A DNA stretch of 64,000 nt from Bartonella tamiae Th239. GTDB lineage: Bacteria > Pseudomonadota > Alphaproteobacteria > Rhizobiales > Rhizobiaceae. The notes under the pieces are model-generated. The model made no database searches, was not told the DNA's origin, and was given only the letters and a program-made list of their open reading frames with translations. The stretch lies in contig NZ_JH725147.1 of assembly GCF_000278275.1 (NCBI RefSeq), forward strand, positions 794,849 to 858,848, in the 5' to 3' direction. The position numbers and the translations under genes are program-made. Below are positions 1-8,945 of the stretch, one piece after another. How positions within the stretch are numbered: position 1 is the stretch's first letter; each line of letters opens with the position of its first letter.

Positions 1-149
1 TTGGTACTTGTTTTAAAAAAATCTTCTGCACCCAAATTAGCATATATTAATTTATTATTCTCATTGATTATAATGATTGAAAATGGGATGCAATCGAGAA
101 TAAATGTCGAAAGATTTTGCGATGAGCCTTTTGCTAATTCATTCAACAT
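1..149 (-). CDS. ntrB: Nitrogen regulation sensor kinase NtrB, N-terminal fragment (runs off the window)
   Basis: The ATG (149-147) overlaps the TAA stop of dusB as TAATG. About 49 codons are readable before the window edge. They begin MLNELAKGSSQN and contain a stretch ILDCIPFSIIIINENNKLIYAN that ends in an acidic, aromatic segment. This pattern (hydrophobic strand, then D/E-N-N-x-L/I-x-YAN) is the start of a PAS domain, and NtrB, the PII-controlled kinase that phosphorylates NtrC, begins this way. dusB (nifR3) directly followed by ntrB-ntrC is the standard order in Rhizobiales, which supports the name. The kinase core lies outside the window, so the call rests on the short PAS start plus context. 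Confidence 0.75.
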   Translation of the reverse strand, partial: MLNELAKGSSQNLSTFILDCIPFSIIIINENNKLIYANLGAEDFFKTST

Positions 150-1135
150 TAGGCTACTTTTTTCTTTATATCTTCAAAGCGATTAAAAATTTCTTTTAAA
201 AGCAACAAAACGTGCTCAGGGTTTTTTGACGTCAAAATATCCTGACGTTCAGATGCATTATAAAACCCTTTTGCATGTTTTTCTAAATACCATTGGATAT
301 GTTTTCTCGCATGACGCACACCAATATTTTCACCATAATAATCAATCATTTCGTGATAGTGATCACAAATATAGTGCGCCAAGTTTTCATTAAAATCATA
401 CCCTACAATCGCTCCCACAATCCATGGAGCACCGTATGCAGCACGCCCGACCATCACAGCGTCAGCACCGGATTTTTGCATACATATTTCAGCATCTTGG
501 CGCGTTTTTATATCGCCATTTGCAATCAGTGGAATTGATATACGATCTCTAACACGTGCAATGGCATCCCAATTTGCTTGCCCGTGATAAAATTGCATTC
601 TGGTTCGCCCATGTACTGTAATCATCGCTATGCCAGCGTTTTCTGCCAATTTTGCAATTTCAGGAGCATTGATGCTTTGTTCATCCCATCCAAGACGCAT
701 TTTTAAAGATACAGGGACTTTAGCTACTTTTAAGACGGATTCAATCAACGACATCGATAATTTTATATCACGCATGAGGGCAGCACCAGAATATCCCCCC
801 GTAACTTTTTTTGCTGGACACCCCATATTAATATCAATCATATCAACATGCGCTTCTTGTGCAATTTCAGCAGCTAATGCCATCCATTTCGCTTCACGCC
901 CAGCAAGTTGTATGACATGTGAGGATAAACCATCACCTTTGATGCGTTTTAGACTTTCAGACGAATGAGCACATAATTCACCACTGGCAACCATTTCTGA
1001 AATCACCATTCCAGCACCAGCTTTCCAACTTCTTAATCGAAATGGCAAATCGCTCACACCTGACATTGGTGCTAAAAAAACGCGATTACGAAATTGATGA
1101 GATCCAACGTTAAGCGGTTGAGATAATATTGACAA
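149..1135 (-). CDS. dusB: tRNA-dihydrouridine synthase (DusB/NifR3 family)
   Basis: This 328-aa FMN enzyme reduces uridines in the tRNA D-loop to dihydrouridine with NADPH. The N-terminal part of the TIM barrel carries LAPMSGVSDLPFR. The Dus signature DINMGCPAKKV (around residue 100), with the catalytic Cys, is followed by GGYSGAALMRD. The substrate/FMN motifs VHGRTR and ANGDI, and GADAVMVGRAAYGAPW near residue 230, are intact. The C-terminal helical domain RHARKHIQWYL binds tRNA. Length is normal for the family. The stop overlaps the start of ntrB, so the two are very likely co-transcribed. The usual upstream ispDF gene is not present; the GST gene is divergent instead. Confidence 0.95.
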   Translation of the reverse strand: MSILSQPLNVGSHQFRNRVFLAPMSGVSDLPFRLRSWKAGAGMVISEMVASGELCAHSSESLKRIKGDGLSSHVIQLAGREAKWMALAAEIAQEAHVDMIDINMGCPAKKVTGGYSGAALMRDIKLSMSLIESVLKVAKVPVSLKMRLGWDEQSINAPEIAKLAENAGIAMITVHGRTRMQFYHGQANWDAIARVRDRISIPLIANGDIKTRQDAEICMQKSGADAVMVGRAAYGAPWIVGAIVGYDFNENLAHYICDHYHEMIDYYGENIGVRHARKHIQWYLEKHAKGFYNASERQDILTSKNPEHVLLLLKEIFNRFEDIKKKVA

Positions 1136-1402
1136 GCTTTGTGCCCTTTATTTCATCATTTGGTTTTCACTTATCTTTTTTTTAAGACATAATTCAAAAA
1201 TAAACCTATTTCTATTATGAAGAATTTTCATAAATATTGCAATTCAATCGCCTCATACATCATGCATTCTATCTGTATTGATATTGATTTTATAAATCTT
1301 GTACCTAGAATGATGAATAGTTAATGAAAGATGAACAGTTGACTCATATCCTTAATTTATTTAACAATAAATAATAGTAATAACGAGATATTAAGGTTTA
1401 TT

Positions 1403-1990
1403 ATGAAACTCTATTACGCACCTGGCGCATGTTCTCTTGCCGCCCAAATTACTGCAAATGAAGCAAATATTCCTGTTTTTCTTGTAAAAATTGATTTATC
1501 GACAAAAACGACACAAGATGGTGCCAATTTTTTTGATATCAATCCTAAAGGTTGTGTCCCTGCATTAGAACTTTCTGACGGGCGTATTCTTACAGAAATA
1601 CCTGCGATTTTACAGTATCTGGCTGATTTAAAGCCTGAAAAAAATCTTGCTGAAAAACCCGCAACATTTGAAAGAGCAAAAGTCCTAGAATGGCTCAATT
1701 TCGTCGCAACGGAACTGCAAGTCAATTTTTCTTTTGCTTTTCAAAATCCTTCTGATGAACAGAGAAAAAAAGGCATTGAAAAACTTCTAAAACGTTTTGA
1801 TTTTGTTGAAAAACAATTAGAACAATCAGACTTTATAGCAAGTGAAAACTTTACCATTGCTGATGCTTATCTTTTCACAGTTTTGACTTGGTGCCCAATA
1901 GTCAAAATTGATTATAGTGACAAGCCTATGCTTGTTAAATATTTTAACAAGTTAAGTGAACGAGAAAGCGTGAAGAATATATTATCATAA
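1403..1990 (+). CDS. Beta-class glutathione S-transferase
   Basis: This 195-aa cytosolic protein would conjugate or reduce electrophiles with glutathione. The thioredoxin-fold N-terminus begins MKLYYAPGACSLA, with the Tyr and Cys10 typical of bacterial beta-class enzymes. It continues to NPKGCVPALEL, containing the cis-proline, and the glutathione-binding TEIPAILQYLAD. The all-helical C-terminal domain includes NFTIADAYLFTVL, the usual N-capping/hydrophobic staple motif. AAGG lies about 8 nt upstream of the ATG. It stands alone, divergent from dusB, with no operon partner. The substrate cannot be told from sequence. Confidence 0.92.
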   Translation: MKLYYAPGACSLAAQITANEANIPVFLVKIDLSTKTTQDGANFFDINPKGCVPALELSDGRILTEIPAILQYLADLKPEKNLAEKPATFERAKVLEWLNFVATELQVNFSFAFQNPSDEQRKKGIEKLLKRFDFVEKQLEQSDFIASENFTIADAYLFTVLTWCPIVKIDYSDKPMLVKYFNKLSERESVKNILS

Positions 1991-2096
1991 AAATAAGATG
2001 TTCTTTACACTAAAACGGCAATAAAAAGCAAAATACTTAAAATAGCGCGAAATGTTTTATGTCTACCTCGATGGTGTTAGCATTTTAAACAAAGGC

Positions 2097-2390
2097 TTAC
2101 TTTTCGCGTGGCAACATGATTAAAATAAGAGAAACTAAAAAACCAAATATGGTGCCAATAATTATACCCATGATAGTACCTATTAAAATCGCTAAAATAT
2201 TTCCATAAGCAATAATGGGACCAAAGCCAGGAATTGCCGCATAGCCATTGGCTGCTAAAAACGCAATTAAAAATCCTGATAATGCGCCAATTGCTGCACA
2301 AATTATAACGGGCTGTGTCGTTTCACTTAGTTTACTGAATAAAGTATTGTGATCATATAGGTGACTATTTTTTTTCTTCATATCAAGCAT
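2097..2390 (-). CDS. Small glycine-rich two-helix membrane protein, unknown function
   Basis: About 97 aa if started at the ATG at 2390, which has AGAAAG upstream. A longer start at 2423 would overlap the preceding gene. After a polar N-terminus (MLDMKKKNSHL) come two hydrophobic segments rich in Gly and Ala, the first around PVIICAAIGALSGFLIAF and the second around LAILIGTIMGIIIGTIFGF. The GxxxG-like spacing resembles small stress-protein or holin-like membrane proteins, but I do not recognise the family. It follows the PepSY-like gene by 10 nt, so the pair is probably one transcript. Reality of the gene is supported by the hydrophobic pattern and spacing; the function is unknown. Confidence 0.6.
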   Translation of the reverse strand: MLDMKKKNSHLYDHNTLFSKLSETTQPVIICAAIGALSGFLIAFLAANGYAAIPGFGPIIAYGNILAILIGTIMGIIIGTIFGFLVSLILIMLPREK

Positions 2391-2400
2391 TATGATCTTT

Positions 2401-2748
2401 CTACTGTTCAACAAAAATATCACCAGAATAATCTATCGAGACCTTATAATTATGACCGTTATGAGAAATAAGCGCACGCCAAATACCATCTGGATCCAAT
2501 AAGAGATGCTTAATATGATTAAATCCATGATCACGAAGACGTTTTTCTATTTGCTCTTTTGTAAATGAATTATGCCCTATTTTCATCATTGTCGAAGATA
2601 GAAACTGGTTTTCAAGTCCTTTTTTTAAGATCCAATCATTGGCATGGACAGGAAGCAAATATAGTGTGAGAGTTAAAAATGGTAATAGAATAAAAACTTT
2701 AAATCTTATTTTATCCATTATTATTAAATTATTGAAATATTGAATCAT
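2401..2748 (-). CDS. Secreted PepSY-like small protein
   Basis: About 115 aa. I chose the ATG at 2748 because AGGAGG lies 5 nt upstream; an in-frame start at 2781 lacks such a site. The N-terminus is a signal peptide (FKVFILLPFLTLTLYLLPVHA, cleavage likely after VHA). The mature part is a single PepSY-like fold: a helix EQIEKRLRDHGFNHIKHLLLD, then strands around WRALISHNGHNYKVSIDYSGDIF. Such domains occur in periplasmic protease inhibitors and sensors. It is followed by the small membrane protein gene. Family assignment is by fold pattern only. Confidence 0.65.
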   Translation of the reverse strand: MIQYFNNLIIMDKIRFKVFILLPFLTLTLYLLPVHANDWILKKGLENQFLSSTMMKIGHNSFTKEQIEKRLRDHGFNHIKHLLLDPDGIWRALISHNGHNYKVSIDYSGDIFVEQ

Positions 2749-3128
2749 AAGACCTCCTCTCTGCGTTTTTACAGATGCCATATTGATTTCATTATCTCTC
2801 GTTAAACGTTTATAAATAGTAAATCGTTCCCGTTATGATTGGAGGGAACAAAATTCAACCGTTCTTATTACAAGCACAAAAAACATATAAGGTAAGATGT
2901 CATAGAAAACTTAATCTTGATCTTTGAAATTTTGAAGTTAAAGAATTTTTAAGTCAGTAAAATTTCTCTTAAATACATAAATCCAATAATTAAGAGTCAT
3001 ATTATCATTAAAGAATGAAAAAATTTACAACGATAAGAGCGTGAAAGAAACATCATTCAATATTTTTTTATTACATCTTAAATTTTGTCTTGAACTGCAA
3101 GCTGATCTGGCTATATTGCAGCGACGTT
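2749..3128. other. Intergenic region upstream of the PepSY-like gene and tRNA-Ser
   Basis: An AT-rich spacer. It should hold the promoter of the leftward PepSY-like operon and of the rightward tRNA. I see no convincing ORF, hairpin terminator or RNA in it. Confidence 0.4.
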
Positions 3129-3218
3129 GGAGAGGTGGCCGAGTGGTTGAAGGCGCACGCCTGGAACGCGTGTATGCGGGAAACCGTATCGAGGGTTCGA
3201 ATCCCTCTCTCTCCGCCA
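3129..3218 (+). tRNA. tRNA-Ser (anticodon GGA)
   Basis: A 90-nt cloverleaf. The acceptor stem GGAGAGG pairs with TCTCTCC before discriminator G and an encoded CCA. The D-arm is TGGCCGAGTGGTTGAAGGC. The anticodon stem CACGC/GCGTG frames the loop CTGGAAC, with anticodon GGA at 3163-3165. A long class II variable arm (TATGCGGGAAACCGTATC) is expected of tRNA-Ser, and the T-arm is GAGGGTTCGAATCCCTC. It reads UCC/UCU codons. Short ORFs on both strands across it are artefacts. The interrupted accessory gene lies downstream, a common arrangement at tRNA integration sites, but I saw no integrase or duplicated tRNA end. Confidence 0.97.
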
Positions 3219-3580
3219 TTTGTTCTAAAATTTTAAAAATACTTCAATTAAATTTATAGATTTATCTCCTCAAATATTTTCTTAATCAAAATATATTATT
3301 TCGGAATTCGACTATAAGTATTAGATCCTCTTGATACAAAAAATAATAATGAAAATCGCTTCATTAGCGATCAACATTAATTCTTATATTTTTGTAAAGT
3401 CGATAATCTTATATCTAAAATATCTATAATGAGGCATAAATAGATAAAGAATATGTCGATCTTGATTGTGGTTTAGTACAATAAGATCGTTGATTAATGC
3501 TTAAAACAGTTTCGACATTCATTGCACAATTTAGCTAATATATTTGATAAATTCTAACGTAAATATAAAAGGAAGTAGAT
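3219..3580. other. AT-rich spacer downstream of tRNA-Ser
   Basis: No gene or clear structural element seen. GGAAG at 3571-3575 serves as a ribosome binding site for the ATG at 3581. Confidence 0.35.
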
Positions 3581-4522
3581 ATGAAGTCTGACAAATACTG
3601 GAAAAATTTTGATCTAGGAATTGAACTTGATATATCTGGAGCGTTTTTATTTAATGGGCTGTAAGCCTTTCATGTGATGGAAAATTTCTCTAGCGAGGTG
3701 GACGTTTTCGAGTTCTTTTATCCACTGGCTGTTGGTTATGAGCGACTTTTAAAAGTGGCTATTATTTTGTCTGAGCATGATCCTTTTGGTGATACAAAAA
3801 AGTTTGAAAAAGGTTTGAAGACGCATTCACACGAAAAACTTGTTAAGTGTTTGGAAAATACGTGTAATATCAAATTTTTGAATCGTGAAAAAGAATTTAT
3901 CTCCATTCTTACTGAATTTTATAAATCCGATCGCTATAACCGCTTTAATTTTGAACCAGTATTCAATACCAATTCTGAACCCATTAAGCTTACGAAATTT
4001 ATTCAAAAACATTTTAAAGATGAATTATATCCTGACGTGGATGCGACAGCATATAATTCTATTGAGCATTGTAAATTTATCGGCGAAGTCGTCTCAAATA
4101 TTGTAAATCCTATCTATGAAATCGTACAGAAACAAGCTGAAGAACTAGGTATTTTTATAACTGAAATTGACTATCTATCAAAGGCATCGAAGATATTTCT
4201 ATGGAAAGAGTTCAATTTTGAGGATGAGGACATTTTACAAGCTGAGATTATGTTTTATCTTCTCAAGGATAGTTTTATGCTGCAAAAAGCACAGCAGATT
4301 TCTAAACATATACGTTGTCTTCCGTTTGAATATGCCGAAGAGGATGATTTACTTATGGCACTTCGATCCGATAAGAAAAAAATAATATTCAAAGAAAATC
4401 AAAAAACTTTTTATGAAGAGTCTGAAGAGATTATTAACCTTGAAGAACGTCTTGAATATATGTATGAGCTGATGTTAAAAGAATTTGATTGCGAAGATGA
4501 CGAGGATATATGCAAAACTTAA
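3581..4522 (+). pseudogene. Uncharacterised accessory gene interrupted by an in-frame TAA
   Basis: An ATG at 3581 with GGAAG 5 nt upstream opens a frame reading MKSDKYWKNFDLGIELDISG and on to FNGL. It then meets TAA at 3662-3664 and continues in the same frame without further interruption to 4522. The downstream part alone has an ATG at 3674-3679 and encodes about 282 aa. The body is acidic and helical, with segments such as PLAVGYERLLKVAIIL and a very acidic C-terminus (EEDDLLMAL, EFDCEDDEDICKT). It has no signal peptide or membrane helix. I do not recognise the family. The simplest reading is a recent nonsense mutation; reinitiation at 3674 could still give a nearly complete protein. It is flanked by tRNA-Ser and an MFS gene. 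Confidence 0.65.
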
Positions 4523-4918
4523 TGAAGAGTTGTATCGCATAAATTTGAAAATAAATAGACCAATAAATAAGCTATTTTTCTACCAATCGGGGGTCAATTT
4601 TCGCTATTGCAATGAATAAGCATTTTTTCATGTAACAAAGCGCAAGGTGTGAGTGCCAATATTGTTTGTTGAAGAGATAAGTGGTTCTATATCCGTTTAG
4701 ATTTTCATGAAAGTTTCTTCTGTTCATGAATGACAGAGAAAGTTTTCATATAATAACAGTTCGCCGTGATCACGCTAAAAGCAACCAATGTTACGTTTAT
4801 TAAATTGAATCTAAAAACCGATTTTTTAATCAACAATTATTTTAAAAGTTTTTTTAAAAATTTAATCATTTGGCTTTATATTGCTTAAAAGCTGATTCTA
4901 ATCATTTAGAAGAAAAAG
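4523..4918. other. AT-rich intergenic region before the MFS gene
   Basis: No ORF with a plausible start, and no clear hairpin. It should hold the MFS gene promoter, but no confident -35/-10 pair could be picked from the AT-rich background. Confidence 0.3.
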
Positions 4919-6076
4919 ATGCAAAATAACCAGATATCATTATTTAAAATCATTCCATTATCGCTTACTGCATTTATTGCAATTATGACAGAAACAATGC
5001 CAGTTGGCATGTTGCCTGAAATAAGTTCTACATTTAATATTCCATCGGAAATTACAGGACAAATTGTAACATTTTACGCCGTCGGTGCTTGTATTTCTGT
5101 AATTCCTATTATTGCCTCAACACGTCACCTTAATCGTAAAGTACTTTTATTGGCAGCTTTACTAGGATTTTTTATAACAAATATTGCTGTTGCATTTACA
5201 TCCAATTTCAATTTGGTTTTGATTGAACGATTTCTTTCAGGAGTCTCAGCTGGTACTGCATGGGGTATTTTGAATGGTTATGCGATCAGAATAACACCAC
5301 CAGAAAAACATGGACGTGTTATTGCGATTGTGGCCATTGGCCAACCGATTGCACTTGCGATCGGTGTTCCGCTTGCTTCATATTTTGTTCGCTTTTGGCC
5401 ATGGCAACATTTGTTTTTCTTAATTTCTATCGTTGCTTTTATTGTTATTTTATGGGCAATAATTGCATTGCCGAATATACCAGGACAAACTAAAACAGAA
5501 CAAATACCAATTTTAAAAGTCATTTTAAAATTTAAAATACTTATTGTATTGTTTGCCACTTGGCTCATCGTTGTATCACACAATATTCTTTATATTTATA
5601 TATCGGATTATTTAAATATTTCAGGGATCATAAACAGAATTGATTTTGTTTTGGCGCTTTTTGGCATTTTCTCAATTATCGGTATTGTTATATTAAGTGC
5701 TTATATTGACAAGCATTTGAAAGCTTTAAGCTATATTTTTGTGAGCTTGTTTTTCATCTCAAATGTCGTTTTTTATCTATTTTCAAGTTATGAATATGTC
5801 GTTTATTTTGCAACAATCATTTGGGGAATTTCCTTTGGTGGAATACCAACAATTTTAAACAAATATCTTGCAGATAGAGCCAAACGCGATATTGACATTG
5901 CTCAGTCAGGATTTGTAACATTTTTTAATCTTGCAATTGCCGTTGCAGGTGGTTTTGGTGGACTTGTCCTTGCCTATAGTTCTGCCAATACCTTGCCTTT
6001 ATTTCAAATCATATTTGGCGTGTTTTTAATATTTATTTTTTATAAATATTTAATAAAAGAACCATCACCTGATTAA
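4919..6076 (+). CDS. MFS transporter, DHA1 (AraJ/sugar- or drug-efflux type)
   Basis: A 385-aa inner-membrane protein with about 12 predicted helices. The start MQNNQISLFKIIPLSLTAF leads into helix 1, where TETMPVGMLPEIS is the typical opening of AraJ/YdhP-like DHA1 exporters (family norm: x-TExxPxGLLPxI). The loop between helices 2 and 3 carries the basic motif TRHLNRKVLLL, and motif C-like LAIGVPLASYF is in helix 5. Such carriers expel arabinose, chloramphenicol-like drugs or other small molecules with protons. The substrate is not predictable. It stands alone between long AT-rich gaps. Confidence 0.9.
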   Translation: MQNNQISLFKIIPLSLTAFIAIMTETMPVGMLPEISSTFNIPSEITGQIVTFYAVGACISVIPIIASTRHLNRKVLLLAALLGFFITNIAVAFTSNFNLVLIERFLSGVSAGTAWGILNGYAIRITPPEKHGRVIAIVAIGQPIALAIGVPLASYFVRFWPWQHLFFLISIVAFIVILWAIIALPNIPGQTKTEQIPILKVILKFKILIVLFATWLIVVSHNILYIYISDYLNISGIINRIDFVLALFGIFSIIGIVILSAYIDKHLKALSYIFVSLFFISNVVFYLFSSYEYVVYFATIIWGISFGGIPTILNKYLADRAKRDIDIAQSGFVTFFNLAIAVAGGFGGLVLAYSSANTLPLFQIIFGVFLIFIFYKYLIKEPSPD

Positions 6077-6287
6077 CATGTGTTGCACTGAAGTTAGACT
6101 GAAGGCGTGTCGTATATTTAGTTTTATTTCTTTCGTGCAGCCATCAGGCTTTAGATTATTTTTAAAGCTCTTATTTGTTCATAGACACTTGCATATATAT
6201 GTTCGTCACACTTTAAATGCTATGATATAATCGATGTTTGTAGGAAAAGTGTTCGAAAAGAATGAAAACATTATGATTGAATATAAA

Positions 6288-6308
6288 GTTGTCAAGATGA
6301 TTGACAAC
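6288..6308 (-). terminator. Hairpin at the end of the etf operon
   Basis: GTTGTCAA and TTGACAAC form a perfect 8-bp stem with a 5-nt loop, 9 nt past the ETF-QO stop. On the minus strand it is followed by TTTATATT, a weak U-tract. Likely an intrinsic or 3'-stabilising hairpin. Confidence 0.5.
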
Positions 6309-6316
6309 ATAATGTT

Positions 6317-7978
6317 TTACATATTCGGGTAAACTGGTCCTTCACCGCCTTGTGGACATGTCCACTCAATATTTTGATTTGGATCTTTAATGTCGCATGT
6401 TTTGCAATGGACGCAATTTTGAGCGTTGATGATATAGCTTTCTGTGTCGCCATTTTTTACCCATTCATAAACGCCAGCAGGGCAATAGCGCGTTGATGGA
6501 CCCGCATAAGTGGTGAGTTCTGATTGTTTTTGCATGTCAAAAGAACCAATTTTTAAATGGCATGGTTCATTTTCGTTATGATGTGTATTGGAAAGATAAA
6601 CAGAGCTCAGAATATCAAAGGTAATGTGATTGTCAGGTTTTGGATACTCCATTGGCTTAAATTTTGCAGCCGGTTGCAAACATTCATAATCTGCATAACG
6701 ATGTTTGACTGTTCCAAAAAAAGAAAATCTTAACAGTGACTGACACCAAAGATCAAAACCAGCCAGCGGCAAACCAAGCCGGGTGCCATATTTTGACCAT
6801 AGCGGTTTTGCATTGCGCACTTTATAAAGGTCTTTGCCAATTAAACTTTTACGCCATTGAGTTTCTATTTCGCGGACTTCATCATTTTGTCGTCCTTCAC
6901 TCAATGCTTGAGCCAAATGGTTTGCTGCATAATATCCTGATAAAATTGCGTTATGGGCCCCTTTAATGCGTGGCACATTGACAAATCCTGCCGAACAACC
7001 AATCAATGCCCCACCTGGAAAACTAAGCTTAGGAACGGATTGATATCCTCCTTCAGTAATTGCGCGTGCTCCATAAGAAATACGTCGTCCGCCTTCAAAG
7101 GTTTTACAAATGGCAGGATGCGTTTTAAAACGTTGAAATTCTTCAAAGGCTGAGAGGTAAGGGTTTTTATAATCAAGATGCATAACAAAGCCAGTGGCGA
7201 CTTGATTGTCTTCTAAATGATAAAGAAAGGATCCTCCCCCTGTTTCATTGTCAAGCGGCCAACCTGATGTATGTTGAATAAAACCCGGGCGATGGTTTTT
7301 TGCATCAATTTGCCAAAGTTCTTTAATGCCAATGCCATATTTTTGTGGTTCACAGTCGGCATTAAGATGATATTTTTGTATAATTTTTTTAGCAAGAGAG
7401 CCACGAGCACCTTCACCGATAAGAAGATATTTTCCGCGTAATTCTATTCCGCGCATATAGTTAGGGCCATGGCTGCCGTCTTTTTGGATTCCCATATCAC
7501 CTGTTGCAACACCGACCAATGTGTCATTTTTGTCAAACAAAGGTTCAACCGCAGCAAATCCAGGGTAAATTTCAACACCTAGATTTTCTGCATGATGAGC
7601 TAGAAAACGACAAACATTGCCAAGAGAAACAATATAACATCCATGGTTTGAAAGCATTTTGGGCATTAACACATGAGACAAACGCCTGGCTTTTTTTTCG
7701 CTAAGCTTCAAAAACCATTCTTCACGCACTGCAGTTTTAAACGGATGGTCTTGATGATTTCGCCAGTCGGGCATCAGTGTATCCATGCCAATAGGATCGA
7801 TAACCGCACCAGATAAAATATGCGCACCAATTTCGGCGCCTTTTTCAAGCACGACAACAGATAAATCAGGATTAAGTTGTTTTAATCTAATTGATGCTGA
7901 AAGACCAGCAGGCCCACCTCCAACAATGAGCACATCAAAATCCATGCTTTCACGTGGTTGAGGCATTTGATTGCTCAT
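6317..7978 (-). CDS. Electron transfer flavoprotein-ubiquinone oxidoreductase
   Basis: A 553-aa membrane-associated FAD/4Fe-4S enzyme that passes electrons from reduced ETF to ubiquinone. The N-terminal Rossmann motif VLIVGGGPAGLSASIRL is at residues 15-31. GAEIGAHILSGAVIDP follows, and the central part matches the quinone-binding region of the family. The C-terminal ferredoxin-like domain provides the four cluster cysteines in CPAGVYEW, NCVHCKTCDIKD and WTCPQGGEGP. Length agrees with the mitochondrial and rhizobial enzymes. Its ATG overlaps the etfA stop by 4 nt (ATGA), so it is translationally coupled in the order etfB-etfA-ETF-QO. No acyl-CoA dehydrogenase that would feed it lies in the window. 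Confidence 0.97.
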   Translation of the reverse strand: MSNQMPQPRESMDFDVLIVGGGPAGLSASIRLKQLNPDLSVVVLEKGAEIGAHILSGAVIDPIGMDTLMPDWRNHQDHPFKTAVREEWFLKLSEKKARRLSHVLMPKMLSNHGCYIVSLGNVCRFLAHHAENLGVEIYPGFAAVEPLFDKNDTLVGVATGDMGIQKDGSHGPNYMRGIELRGKYLLIGEGARGSLAKKIIQKYHLNADCEPQKYGIGIKELWQIDAKNHRPGFIQHTSGWPLDNETGGGSFLYHLEDNQVATGFVMHLDYKNPYLSAFEEFQRFKTHPAICKTFEGGRRISYGARAITEGGYQSVPKLSFPGGALIGCSAGFVNVPRIKGAHNAILSGYYAANHLAQALSEGRQNDEVREIETQWRKSLIGKDLYKVRNAKPLWSKYGTRLGLPLAGFDLWCQSLLRFSFFGTVKHRYADYECLQPAAKFKPMEYPKPDNHITFDILSSVYLSNTHHNENEPCHLKIGSFDMQKQSELTTYAGPSTRYCPAGVYEWVKNGDTESYIINAQNCVHCKTCDIKDPNQNIEWTCPQGGEGPVYPNM

Positions 7979-8910
7979 TGCGACAGTGCCTTCTGTAAAA
8001 GCGGAATAAGTTCAAAAATATCGCCTTCTAATGCATAGTCGGCTATTTGCATGATGGGCGCCTCACGATCTTTATTAATGGCAATAATTATTTTTGAATC
8101 ACTCATACCCGCAAGATGTTGTATGGCACCAGAAATCCCAAGTGCAAAATAGAGTTCGGGGGCAACAATTTTACCTGTTTGTCCGACTTGCCAATCATTA
8201 GGTGCATAGCCTGCATCTACGGCCGCACGGCTTGCACCGATTGCAGCATTAAGCTGTTTTGCGAGAGGAACCAAGAGCGACATAAATTGTTCTTGTGAAG
8301 CAAAAGCACGCCCTCCAGAAACAATGATACGTGCTGAAGTTAATTCAGGGCGTTCATTGATTTCGCGTGTTTCATTTAAAAACGTCGTTAATTGTGGATC
8401 AGAAGCAGGTTCTATTGTTTCAATTTTTGCGCTACCACCTTCGCCCATGGCAAGAAAAGCAGAACTGCGTACAGTAATAACTTTTTTTGTATCCTTTGAT
8501 CGAACGGTCTCAATAGCATTGCCAGCATAAATTGGTCGCATAAATGTATCTTTTGACTGTATACCAATAATATCTGAAATTTGCATTACATCAAGTTGAG
8601 CAGCAACTCTTGGCAATATGTTTTTGCCGTTGGCCGTTGCGGCAGCCATAAACGTATCATAGGCCTTACCGAAAGTCAGAATTGTTGCACTGACGGCTTC
8701 GGCCAACTGATGCTCAAGATAGTCAGCTTCGGCCAAAAATACGGTACGTACGCCACGCAAACGCGCCGCACTAGTAGCAACCCCTTGTGCTTTATATCCG
8801 CAAACAAGAATATCTATATCATCATCAATTTCATGAGCAGCACTCAGTGCTTTTGCCGTTTGTTCCGATAATGAATGATTGTCATGTTCGGCCAATAACA
8901 AGATCGCCAT
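7975..8910 (-). CDS. etfA: Electron transfer flavoprotein, alpha subunit
   Basis: A 311-aa subunit of the FAD-containing ETF heterodimer that takes electrons from acyl-CoA and related dehydrogenases. The N-terminal domain starts MAILLLAEHDNHSL. The C-terminal FAD-binding domain is intact, with SGGRAF, GASRAAVDAGYAPNDWQVGQTG and GISGAIQHLAGM, ending in the usual IADYALEGDIFELIP. It sits 35 nt after etfB and overlaps ETF-QO. Confidence 0.97.
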   Translation of the reverse strand: MAILLLAEHDNHSLSEQTAKALSAAHEIDDDIDILVCGYKAQGVATSAARLRGVRTVFLAEADYLEHQLAEAVSATILTFGKAYDTFMAAATANGKNILPRVAAQLDVMQISDIIGIQSKDTFMRPIYAGNAIETVRSKDTKKVITVRSSAFLAMGEGGSAKIETIEPASDPQLTTFLNETREINERPELTSARIIVSGGRAFASQEQFMSLLVPLAKQLNAAIGASRAAVDAGYAPNDWQVGQTGKIVAPELYFALGISGAIQHLAGMSDSKIIIAINKDREAPIMQIADYALEGDIFELIPLLQKALSQ

Positions 8911-8945
8911 AGTATATATTTCCCTGCTTTACCTATTCAGAAGTG

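Noticed and set aside
3025..3259. ORFs on both strands over the tRNA-Ser gene
   Set aside because: They are translations of the tRNA itself; the cloverleaf explains the sequence.
3129..4522. Genomic island integrated at tRNA-Ser
   Set aside because: No integrase and no duplicated tRNA 3' end seen within the window; only one odd gene follows.
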